Source: G965197555 sp965197555
Lineage (GTDB): Bacteria; Chloroflexota; Dehalococcoidia; Lucifugimonadales; UBA3495
NCBI GenBank assembly: GCA_965197555.1
Contig: OZ240213.1
Span: 434,001 to 498,000, forward strand
Length of the DNA stretch: 64,000 nucleotides
Reading direction: 5' to 3'
The translations under genes were made by a program, and so were the position numbers. Below are positions 25,438 to 33,100 of this stretch, in pieces. Positions within the stretch are counted from its first letter, which is position 1, and each line of letters starts with the position of its first letter. Below the pieces are notes generated by a model. It saw nothing but the letters and a program-made list of their open reading frames with translations. It was not told the DNA's origin and ran no database searches.

Positions 25438-26578
25438 GGATGTGCATTTACAATACATCGGTGATTGGGCTGGGATTCTCGCAGAAAGCCTTCGGCCTTT
25501 GATTGCAGGACGGTGCGGCAGCGGCCCTTGACCTCGTCTTTCCGGATGGACAGCCCGCAGAGGAAATTCCCGACCCTCTCCTTTACCAGGGCCTTGGTTC
25601 CCAAGCACAGGTTTCCGGTGGCTTCCTCTCTTGCCCAGCCCCAGATGGCCTCATCGGCGTTGAAGTCCGGGCTGTAGCCCGGCAGGTTCATCAGCCGCAG
25701 CCCCAAGCCCGGCGTCCGCAGATACTCACGCACCGCTTCGCCGCGGTGCGCCGGCGCGTTGTCCCAAATCACGTTGAGCGGCCCGGAGTGCCTCTGCCGC
25801 AACCGCTCCAGGAAGGCAGCCGAGGTTCCGGAGTTGCTATTCCCCTCCAGGTCCATCCACTCCACCTCACCGGTCTCCAGGCACACTGCCGAGTAGTAGC
25901 TGGCCTTTTCGCCATAGCTCGGGCTGGTCGAGTCCACCAAGGCCGGCTCTCCCTTTAGCACCCATTTGCCTCTCAATTCGGCATCGGCCCGGAAATGGGC
26001 CTCGTCGGCGAAGAATATCTTCGCTCCCGTACGCCACGCCTCGTCCGACAGGGTGGCGTACTCCGCCACGAAGGCCTCCCGCTTCTGCTCATCTGCCTTG
26101 ACCAGACGCTTCTTGGGGCGCTTCAGGACAAACCCCAAGCGGTGCAGATAGTTCAGGCAAGTGCTGCGGCTCAGGCCAATGCCGAAACGCTTCGAGACAA
26201 ACTGCCGCACCACTTTCCAGTTCCAGTTGGCCATTTCTATGCCCGACATCTCGGGCAACTCCTGCACTGCCCCCGTCAACTTCGCCTGTTGCGTCTCGCC
26301 AAGTGCGGGGGGGAACCCCCGGTCTGCTCGAATATCAAGGCTGCAGGCCCTCCCTCGCCGAAGGCGGCGGCCCATCTGCCGATGGTGTGAGCATCCCGGC
26401 CCAGTGCCTGGGCGGTGCCCGAGGCGGTCAGGCCCCGGCACAGGAGCCACAGTGCGTGCCACCGTTCTCTCTCCCGGGGTGTCGGCGCTAGGTACATCCT
26501 GCTGCGCACACTCGCCAAGTCCAACTGCCACCCCTCCAAGTCCGGCCTTATCCCCCTCATACCCATCACCATCCCCAC
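25419..26578 (-). CDS. IS630-family transposase, N- and C-terminal parts in different frames
   Basis: The N-terminal part (26578 to about 26305) is a helix-turn-helix domain (RERERWHALWLLCRGLTA, AQALGRDAHTIGRWAAAFGEGGPAAL). The C-terminal part in the -1 frame carries the DDE catalytic domain: FFADEAHF, VIWDNAPAH and SPDFNADEAIWGW. The frames meet at a run of seven C on the minus strand (26307-26313), where C_CCC_CCG could allow -1 slippage. Some IS630-family elements use programmed frameshifting, so the transposase may be functional; an inactivating indel is the alternative. The stop lies inside the left terminal repeat. Confidence 0.85.
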
Positions 26579-26658
26579 TCAATCTGCTCCCAGTCCTGAC
26601 GCTATGCCTCCCTGATTCTAGCCGACGCAAATGCGGGTTTCACCTTGGCTTTGGTTTA
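25420..26658 (-). mobile_element. IS630-family insertion sequence
   Basis: A ~1.24 kb element with near-perfect 19-bp terminal inverted repeats and a TA at each end, as expected for TA-target IS630/Tc1-mariner-like elements. It carries the two-frame transposase. It is inserted 40 bp before the RT start codon, inside an ORF that was coupled to the RT. The element therefore separates the RT from its original promoter. Confidence 0.88.
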
Positions 26659-26659
26659 G
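26641..26659 (-). repeat. IS630-type terminal inverted repeat, right copy
   Basis: Exact reverse complement of 25419-25437 over 19 bp; flanked by TTTCACC... internally, and by AGAGCG outside the element. Confidence 0.85.
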
Positions 26660-26845
26660 TAGAGCGAAATCTTTGTAATGATGGGCAATTGGGTTGACGA
26701 GATTACCCGACCACGATTTGAAAGCGTAACCTGCGTGCAAGAACTTCCCATCATTTCTACGCTGTTGGTCTACTAGGTTGCGCCGGTGAATCCCTCTCAT
26801 CCGTACTTGGAGAATGACCCGGCTCCGTCGTCTGACCCTCACCAT
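26660..26845 (-). pseudogene. 5' part of a small ORF formerly coupled to the RT
   Basis: Reads MVRVRRRSRVILQVRMRG... then RRNLVDQQRRNDGKFLHAGY and WSGNLVNP...HHYKDFALL, up to the IS630 edge. Removing the IS and one TA joins it in frame to EARIYSTAGHKGLY-stop, ending at the RT start with a TTGA overlap. Its own 5' end is close to another IS630-like terminal repeat (26850-26876), so the N-terminus may be lost as well. The NDGKFL...AGY...W.GNLVNP pattern reminds me of variable segments in proteins diversified by retroelements, but no template repeat was found and I treat that as a weak lead. Confidence 0.45.
26677..26755. repeat. 79-bp inverted-repeat-bounded segment upstream of the IS
   Basis: AATGATGGG at 26677-26685 and CCCATCATT at 26747-26755 form an exact 9-bp inverted repeat around 61 nt. 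It spans the middle of the split ORF, so a folded RNA and a coding sequence would coincide. It lacks the core-site consensus of integron attC sites. Confidence 0.45.
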
Positions 26846-26849
26846 CTGC

Positions 26850-26876
26850 GCATTTCACCTTGGCTTTAGTTTAGTA
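26850..26876 (-). repeat. Second IS630-like right end (remnant)
   Basis: ATTTCACCTTGGCTTTAGTT and the following TAGTA repeat the right end of the neighbouring IS (26638-26661) with about one mismatch in the terminal repeat, in the same orientation and ~215 bp away. No second transposase accompanies it. It may be the scar of an earlier copy or of a MITE-like derivative. Confidence 0.7.
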
Positions 26877-27021
26877 CGAAGTCAACCTTGAAATGGAGGG
26901 TCTTCGAGCAATGATACCGTGTCCTATGCCTGATGAGGATTTCTTCCCGACCAGTGATACAACTGCCAAAACTCGGTTGACTGACTGCCAGCGTGTTTCT
27001 GGTGTTTGAGAAAATGTCGGT

Positions 27022-28119
27022 TCAGGCAACCGGTAACTCCCGGCCCGTGTCCGACGCCTGCTTGATGGTATCGATAAAACGATGCAGGTCAACCGCTACA
27101 TCGAAGGTCGGCAGGTGGTCCTGTCCGGTTCGAATCGCCTCGGCGAACAGGGCATACATCTGCCCGACGTTGAAAGGATCGCCGCGGGGGAAGTCGGACG
27201 GCACATAAACGAAACGCTCAGGTATATCCAGGTCCTGCAATTCATGGCTTCCCCGTGCGCCCTGCACCCGTAGCATCTCACCGCGCTGCGAAGAGACGCT
27301 CCCAGTAGTGACCAGCGTGCCTTCCCGCCCGTAGATCTCCATTCGAAAGCCGCTGCCGGCCCAGGGGACAGCTCCAACATGGACCGACACTGCGGCGCCG
27401 CTCTCCAGCTGTCCGCTGACTCGCACATTGTCCGGGGATGTGACTTCCACAAACTGCTGGGTATCGGTCTCGTACCATTGCTTTGCTTGGGTGCTGACCA
27501 TGCATGCCACCCGGGTGAAGTTGCCAGCCACGAATCGCAGGGCGTCAATGACGTGTCCGTTGGCGATGGTCAGGGTGTTTGCGCCCAGGCTGGCATCGCG
27601 CTGCCAGGTGCGGCTGGAAGGGCGTTCCAACGTGCCATCGCGCATGGTGGTCACATGACACGAGAGCACCTCGCCCACATAGCCGGCTTCAATTTGTTCC
27701 TTGATATAGAGCAATGCGGGACTGACTCGCGATTGCAGACCTACTGCGGTTTGTACACCCTTGTCCCTCGCCAGAGTTGCAAGTTCCTCGGCTTCGGCGG
27801 TATTCTGTCCCAAAGGCCACTCGGTGAAGACGTGCTTGCCAGCTTCAATGGCGGCCTTCGTTGCCTCATAGTGCGATGGCACCCGCACAACCACGGCCAC
27901 CGCGTCGATTTCCGGCGACACCACCATTGCTCGGAAATCATGGAAGGCGAGCTTCGCTCCAAAGGCTTGGCGAGCCTCTTCCGCGCTCTCGGGCCGGGTG
28001 GTGCAAACTGCGGTAAGCTCGACATCCGGACTGGCCAGTAGCGCCGGGAAGTGCGACTGAGAGGCCCAGGTCGAGTTTATGTTCGCACCCACAAACCCCA
28101 GGCGGATCTTGTTTGCCAT
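27022..28119 (-). CDS. Gfo/Idh/MocA family oxidoreductase
   Basis: A 365-residue protein. The NAD(P)-binding N-terminus reads IRLGFVGANINSTWASQSHFPALLASPDVELTAVC. The family signature segment is FTEWPLGQNTAEAEELATLARDKG with EWP in place of the usual EKP, so the conserved Lys is missing and substituted by Trp. The C-terminal alpha/beta domain is complete. Members oxidise or reduce sugars and related polyols; the substrate is unknown. ATG start with GGAGCACGCGTC upstream. It stands alone on the minus strand between the IS region and decayed genes. Confidence 0.85.
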   Translation of the reverse strand: MANKIRLGFVGANINSTWASQSHFPALLASPDVELTAVCTTRPESAEEARQAFGAKLAFHDFRAMVVSPEIDAVAVVVRVPSHYEATKAAIEAGKHVFTEWPLGQNTAEAEELATLARDKGVQTAVGLQSRVSPALLYIKEQIEAGYVGEVLSCHVTTMRDGTLERPSSRTWQRDASLGANTLTIANGHVIDALRFVAGNFTRVACMVSTQAKQWYETDTQQFVEVTSPDNVRVSGQLESGAAVSVHVGAVPWAGSGFRMEIYGREGTLVTTGSVSSQRGEMLRVQGARGSHELQDLDIPERFVYVPSDFPRGDPFNVGQMYALFAEAIRTGQDHLPTFDVAVDLHRFIDTIKQASDTGRELPVA

Positions 28120-28364
28120 GACGCGTGCTCCTTAGATTGCTGGCATCCTGGATTCTATATGTGGCGGCGGGCCGGGGAACCGCTATCTAGATGAACCAAG
28201 AATGCGCAGCTTCGATTTTTTAACTTTTTGTAGGGTTAGGAGTGTTAATTAACCAATCTCATTTAGTCGGAAGGTCGATGCCAGAGGCTTAGCGATTCCT
28301 GTACCTGCCACATGGCGCTGCAATGGGTAGCCCGGAAGCAGGTGATTGCTTGATTGAAATCGGG

Positions 28365-28803
28365 TTATACTGCGACCCCAGGTTCGGTTACTACCGGAGG
28401 CGCCCACCCCCAGGGGTAGAGTCCCGCGCCGGACTCTATGACCCGAACGCTTTTTACGGTTAGTGCAGGGACCAACAGTCCCTGGGACATGGTCATTTCA
28501 GCTGCGCCCCAGCCAACGTTGTTACCGTCATTGGCGGTATCAATCAACCCGCCCCTTTGCTGAGCTGCCAGCACCTCGGGCAGTATCCTGCCATCCCCGT
28601 CCAGAGTTGATCCGCTATTGGGAGTGAAAACGTGGGTTATTGCGTCGCCTGGGTCCATCAAGGACACCGCCTGTCCCACCATCTGCGGAGATGTAATCCT
28701 GCGTTCCCTGCCGGCTGTGTCCGACAAATGTATCAGGACCGGGATATTGTGACCTTTACCCCTAAAACTACGCCAGTATAGATGATAGTTCTCCGGTAGG
28801 ATG
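28365..28803 (-). pseudogene. Fragment of an amidohydrolase/deacetylase metallohydrolase
   Basis: The minus frame reads NIPVLIHLSD, then PGDAITHVFTPNSGS, LDGDGRILPEVLAAQQRGGLIDTANDG and GAAEMTMSQGL. These match, in order, the middle of bacterial amidohydrolase/deacetylase proteins (metal-binding His in the first two, Asp region in the third). The N-terminal half is missing: it is cut at about 28803, where an IS3-type remnant begins. The C-terminal STD segment is also lost. So this is a ~140-residue decayed fragment of a ~400-residue enzyme. The short frame may still be open, but function is unlikely. Confidence 0.7.
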
Positions 28804-29240
28804 CCTACTGGGCGGCCGGTGCATCCAGGCCTTGACCATCGTGGATGAGTTTACCCGGGAATGCCCGGCGATTGAGGTGGACACATCGATCACCGGGCAG
28901 CGGGTGTTCCGGGTGTTGGATCGGCTCAGCGGGACCCACGGACTGCCCTAAGCGCTGGTGTTGGACAACGGGCCAGAGTTCACCAGCAAAGCCATGGAGG
29001 CTTGGGCTCAGCGGGGTAAGGATGCACTTTATTACACCAGGCAAACCGATGGAGAACGGATACATCGAGAGTTTCAATGGCAAGTTACGGGATGAGTGCC
29101 TAAACTTGCATTGGTTCCTGGACCTGGCTGACGCTCGGGTGATGATTGCGGACTGGCGCACCGACTACTACAGGGACCGACTCCATATTTCAATGGGATA
29201 ATAGACCCGCTGGAGTTCAAGCAGGGTGTGGACCGGAACC
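28804..29240 (+). pseudogene. Remnant of an IS3-family transposase (integrase core)
   Basis: Plus-strand pieces in two frames reproduce the 3' half of an IS3-type OrfB. They are TIVDEFTRECPAIEVDTSIT, then LP-stop(TAA)-ALVLDNGPEFTSKAMEAWAQR, and after a frameshift FITPGKPMENGYIESFNGKL followed by LRDECLNLHWFLDLADARVM. The first catalytic Asp block and the terminal repeats are missing. It contains at least one stop and one frameshift, so it is dead. It abuts the amidohydrolase fragment on one side and the alpha-E fragment on the other and is a plausible agent of both truncations. Confidence 0.8.
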
Positions 29241-29274
29241 ACTCATTGACGGTGGGATAGCTATTGGGGGAAGG

Positions 29275-29912
29275 TCAGGAGCGCAAGGGGCGGTGGTATG
29301 CTGCTCTGACCGCTGGGACAACCTGATAGCATGAGTACTCTCCTGTCTGCGCCTCCACGCCTAGTTGCGCTAGGAATAACGAAGTGGACATTTGGGCCCG
29401 CTCAATGAAGCGGCCAAGCTGCATGAAACGCCAGCCTTCGTCCCGGTATATAGTGGCGGCGGCCACCCCGGAAAACGTGTTCATCTCCGCTGCAGTTTCG
29501 GCGTAGAAGCCCTCAGGCGAGGCTAACCAGATGTCTTGTATGCTTATTTTCAGAATCCGCAAGTAGGCCAGGTTAAGGCTGGTCCATAGTTCGCTGCTAA
29601 TGCAATGGCGTATCTGTCGGGCGTTCTCCCGGCCCATGGCGAAACTACTCCACACCGAATCGGGGTTGGAGCGCTCAAAGGTCAGATCGTCGGCAAGGGT
29701 GTAGAAATCGGATAGGGTAAATTCGTCGCTGTTCAGCAGTTCCAGGCTGACGCCGGGAGGTTGCCGGTTTATGCTGCCGTAGATGCGGGTCCAGCCAATA
29801 TGAATCTCCCTGATGGGACAGTCGACCAAGGCTTCGGTCTGCAATCGCAACAAACGGCACAGAAACTCCGCTCGTTCCAAGTAGCGGCCCATCCAATAAA
29901 ACCCTTGCGTGC
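29275..29912 (-). pseudogene. Truncated alpha-E (DUF403) domain protein
   Basis: The frame reads YWMGRYLERAEFLCRLLRLQTEALVD and continues through the DUF403 helical core (SSELWTSLNLAYLRILK, FYAETAAEMNTFSGVAAATIYRDEGWRFMQLGRFIERAQMS). The family is normally ~310 residues; here homology stops after ~185 residues (LGVEAQTGEY) and then runs into unrelated codons. The first ~12 residues are also missing, because the start is fused to the ATP-grasp gene by a deletion near 29905-29912. DUF403 proteins pair with circularly permuted ATP-grasp proteins in peptide-ligase-like operons. Confidence 0.75.
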
Positions 29913-30814
29913 AGGAGGCTCGGCACTCCGAGGAGGGAATCCGGACGGAAAACTAGAGGGTCTAGGAAATCGTCGTCCACACGGCGGTAGACCACGTCCA
30001 CTCTCCGTAGACCTGTGGTGGTCCCCATGTAGACAAAACCGTCGTTTACCAGCAGGTCTCGGCCCTCCACCAGCTCCGCACCGATCTCCCGGGCTAAAAA
30101 CATATGCTCATAGAAGGCTGAGTTGTAAACCCCTGGGGTCAGCAATGCAATGCATGGCTGCTCCGACCGTCCGCTGGGCGCAAGTTCACGAAGCGTCGTC
30201 AGCAGCATGCTGCCGTAGTGCTCCACCTCCTGTACCCGGGAGCTTCGATACAATCGTCGTAAACTGGCCTTCACCGCTTTTCGATTCGCGATCATGTAGG
30301 ATACCCCGGAAGGGACCCGTAGGTTGTCCTCAAGCACTCGAAAGCCATCGTTGGTCCGTACCAGGTCGGTGCCACAAATAGCGACCCAGGTGCCTTAGGG
30401 TGCGGAAGAGCCCCGCATTTCCATGCGGTATTGGGGGCATTCGCGTACCACGTCTACCGGAATCACCCCGTCATTAATGGCCTCACTGTAAACGTCTTCC
30501 AGAAAGAGGTTCAGCGCTTTGACCCGCTGGGCTAGACCGGTTTCCAAATACCGCCACTCGGCCCCTGAAAGCACCCGAGGCAAGCAATCCACAGGTATTA
30601 TTCGTTCCTCACCCTCCTCGTCCCCGTAAACGGTGAAGGAGATACCTTCATTGGAAAAAGACCGGGTCACGCGTTCTTGAATGCTGGCCAGTTCCTCGGC
30701 AGAAAGCTGGGTTAGGGTTTCGTGAAGACGCTGGCAATGATCTCTGGGCGCGCCGTGCGGCAGAAACATTTCGTCGTATACTGACGGCTCAAGTGTGTAG
30801 TTGTCGAAGTTCAC
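29905..30814 (-). pseudogene. Circularly permuted ATP-grasp protein, ochre-interrupted and 3'-deleted
   Basis: Starting MNFDNYTLEPSVYDEMFLPHG, the frame matches the N-terminal DUF404/407 region of circularly permuted ATP-grasp proteins. At 30395-30397 it meets TAA, yet the same frame continues GTWVAICGTDLVRTNDGF, then RVLEDNLRVPSGVSYM, which is the conserved ATP-grasp core. A CAA-to-TAA change would explain the stop. The gene then breaks after LGVPSLLHARV (~29905), losing about the last 150 residues, and runs into the alpha-E gene out of frame. So it has two independent lesions. Confidence 0.78.
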
Positions 30815-30889
30815 GGCAGCAACGATATCATGCGAAAGCTGAGGCTAGCGGTAACGCACCGGACCCGCGTTACGACCTTCTTCGATTCC

Positions 30890-33100
30890 TTAAACCAGAC
30901 CGGGGGACAATAGAGTCCCCGTGCCCCCATCCACCTCCCCTGCATCCTCCTCGACAGTTGCTGCGGGAGGAGTCAAGGGGATCTCTATGGTCAGCTCTGT
31001 GAACTGTCCAGGCTCCGAATCGACGCGGATAGCACCCCCGTGACGGCGCACGATGTCGTTGGATATAGCAAGACCCAGCCCTGTACCCTGGTCCGTGGGT
31101 TTTGTGCTGAAGAATGGGTCGAAGATCTTTTCCACGACGTCTGGGGGAATCCCGTCCCCATTGTCCCTTATGTGGATTTCTGCGTAGGCCTCTCCCCGGC
31201 GAGTCGTCAGCCAAAGGGTCGGAATGTAGGGGTCGCCATTTCCCGCAATCCCTGTGGCTGAGCGCCGCTTCTGGTCGGTGGCGTAGCAAGCGTTGTTCAC
31301 CATATTCAGAAAGACTCGGCCCAAGTCCTGGGGAATCACTTCCAGTTCACCCATCTCCGGGTCAAAGTCCTGCCTCAGGTCCAGTTGAAAGTCCGGGTCG
31401 GCGGCCCGGGCGCTGTGATAGGCCAAACGAGCGTGTTCATCAAGCAGGTTATGAATGTTGGTAGATTGTAGCTCCCCCGTACCTCTCCCCATCAGAAGCA
31501 TGTCGTGGACGATTCGGTTGGCCCGGTCTCCGTGGGACCGGATGCGTTCCAGATTGCCGGTCAAGTCTGTGAAGATCTCTTCAATGAGACCTCGTTGTTC
31601 TTCGGTCAGCTTCCCGTCTCCCTCGCCGAGAACCCCTTGTAGTTCCGTGATCAACTCCTGAGAAACCTCCGAGAAGTTCTTAACGAAGTTCAAGGGGTTC
31701 CGTATCTCATGGGCTACCCCCGCTGTCAGTTCCCCCAAGGCGGCCAGCTTCTCCCGCGCGACAATCTGGTCTTGGGCCCTCCTTAGGTCGGTCAACACAC
31801 TTTCCAGTTCATCGTTCTTCCCTTTCAGCTCTTCCGCCAGCCTTTCCACAAGATTCAGACGCTGCACCTCCAGGGCGTGACGACGGAACACCTCCAAAGC
31901 GGCGCCCATATCGGCAACTTCGTCCCGGCCCCCAATCTCCACGCGGGCCTCCAAGTCGCCTCCGGCCATGCGCCGCATCCAATCGGATAACAGCTTTAGG
32001 CGGCGTAGCAGAATCCGGCCGACAAATAGCCAAGCGATTAGTAGAGCACCGCTGATGCTGATGGCGCTAATTAGCAGAAGTAGGGTGCGTCCGGTGAATA
32101 TCGCTTGACTGGAGGCTTGCGTCGCTCGCTGGGCGTTGGCTTGGGCTGCGGTCACCAGCCCATCCACTTCCTCCACCAAAGCAATAGCGATGTTGCGGTT
32201 GCGCTCCAGCAGGTCCAGTTGGCTCTCTGCCAGCGTCAGTCGTCGTGCTAGTAAGTCAAAGCCATTTTCCTCGCCCACTCCCAGCTCAAACAGCCGCGCA
32301 AAGATAGGCAACACTTCGGCCCGTGCCGGAAACTCTTCTAGGGCCGACAGGTTCCGCTCAATGCGGCTAACGGCAGCCTCGAACCGCTCCCGCAGCGGTT
32401 CAATCAGCGACGCTTCGGAGAGAGTGAACGCGTTGGCCAAAAGCTCCGTTGCGATATTGCCGTCCGCCTGCAACTGGGCTAGGTGTCGGTAGTTGTCAAA
32501 CTCTTGCTCCGAAAAGTGCTCTGAACGTGCTACTGGAGGTTCCGCAAGGTTGCGATAGCCGGTCATGGTATAGAACAGTTGGTCGTCAATGGCCGGGATA
32601 ACAATGCTGTCCAAGCGCCTGCGCAATTCCCCCAGCTCCCGTCTCAGGGCTTCGCCGTCTTCAGTCAGGGTAAAGAACACGGCCTTTAGGTTCTTGATGG
32701 CGTCTATGTTGGAGATGAGGCTGTCGGCGTGGGTGCGAATCATGGTGAAGCTCTCACCTCCCGCGTCTGCCTCCAAAAGGTCCACTTGCTCCGCAAACGC
32801 TCGGTGGGCCTGATCAATGCTGTGGGAAACCTGGTTAAACTCCTCCCTGGTCGCTGCGGCAGTGAGGCGCGGAGCGGCGGCCACCAGGGTCGAGCTGTAG
32901 TGGGCGACCCCGAAAGCGGCAGCCATCTCCGGGATACTCCCTTCATTCACACGAGTTTGCGCATCACCCACCCGATTGAACGAAAACCAGCCCACTAGGC
33001 TGGCGGCTATGGTCAGGGCCACCGCTCCCCAGATGGCCAGGTGAAGTTGGGTGGAGATACGGAACCGGCTTTCTAGCAGCCGTTTCAGCCGGTCCTTCAC
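30890..33100 (-). CDS. Membrane sensor histidine kinase (HAMP, HisKA, HATPase)
   Basis: A 736-residue kinase. TM1 is at ~20-42 and TM2 at ~338-362, enclosing a ~295-residue helical periplasmic region. A HAMP domain (SDWMRRMAGGDLEARVEIGG...DEVADMGAALEVFR) and a coiled coil follow. The phospho-acceptor is in GVAHEIRNPL (His ~464). The ATPase has NMVNNACYAT (N box), DNGDGIPPD (G1) and GTGLGLAI (G2). The GTG start overlaps the binding-protein stop by 4 bases. Its likely input is that anchored binding protein and its likely output the response regulator-PP2C protein at 34805-36010, the only receiver in the cluster. Confidence 0.9.
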   Translation of the reverse strand: MKDRLKRLLESRFRISTQLHLAIWGAVALTIAASLVGWFSFNRVGDAQTRVNEGSIPEMAAAFGVAHYSSTLVAAAPRLTAAATREEFNQVSHSIDQAHRAFAEQVDLLEADAGGESFTMIRTHADSLISNIDAIKNLKAVFFTLTEDGEALRRELGELRRRLDSIVIPAIDDQLFYTMTGYRNLAEPPVARSEHFSEQEFDNYRHLAQLQADGNIATELLANAFTLSEASLIEPLRERFEAAVSRIERNLSALEEFPARAEVLPIFARLFELGVGEENGFDLLARRLTLAESQLDLLERNRNIAIALVEEVDGLVTAAQANAQRATQASSQAIFTGRTLLLLISAISISGALLIAWLFVGRILLRRLKLLSDWMRRMAGGDLEARVEIGGRDEVADMGAALEVFRRHALEVQRLNLVERLAEELKGKNDELESVLTDLRRAQDQIVAREKLAALGELTAGVAHEIRNPLNFVKNFSEVSQELITELQGVLGEGDGKLTEEQRGLIEEIFTDLTGNLERIRSHGDRANRIVHDMLLMGRGTGELQSTNIHNLLDEHARLAYHSARAADPDFQLDLRQDFDPEMGELEVIPQDLGRVFLNMVNNACYATDQKRRSATGIAGNGDPYIPTLWLTTRRGEAYAEIHIRDNGDGIPPDVVEKIFDPFFSTKPTDQGTGLGLAISNDIVRRHGGAIRVDSEPGQFTELTIEIPLTPPAATVEEDAGEVDGGTGTLLSPGLV

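Noticed and set aside
26677..26755. Integron attC site
   Set aside because: The 9-bp inverted repeat lacks the RYYYAAC/GTTRRRY core sites and no integrase or cassette array is present.
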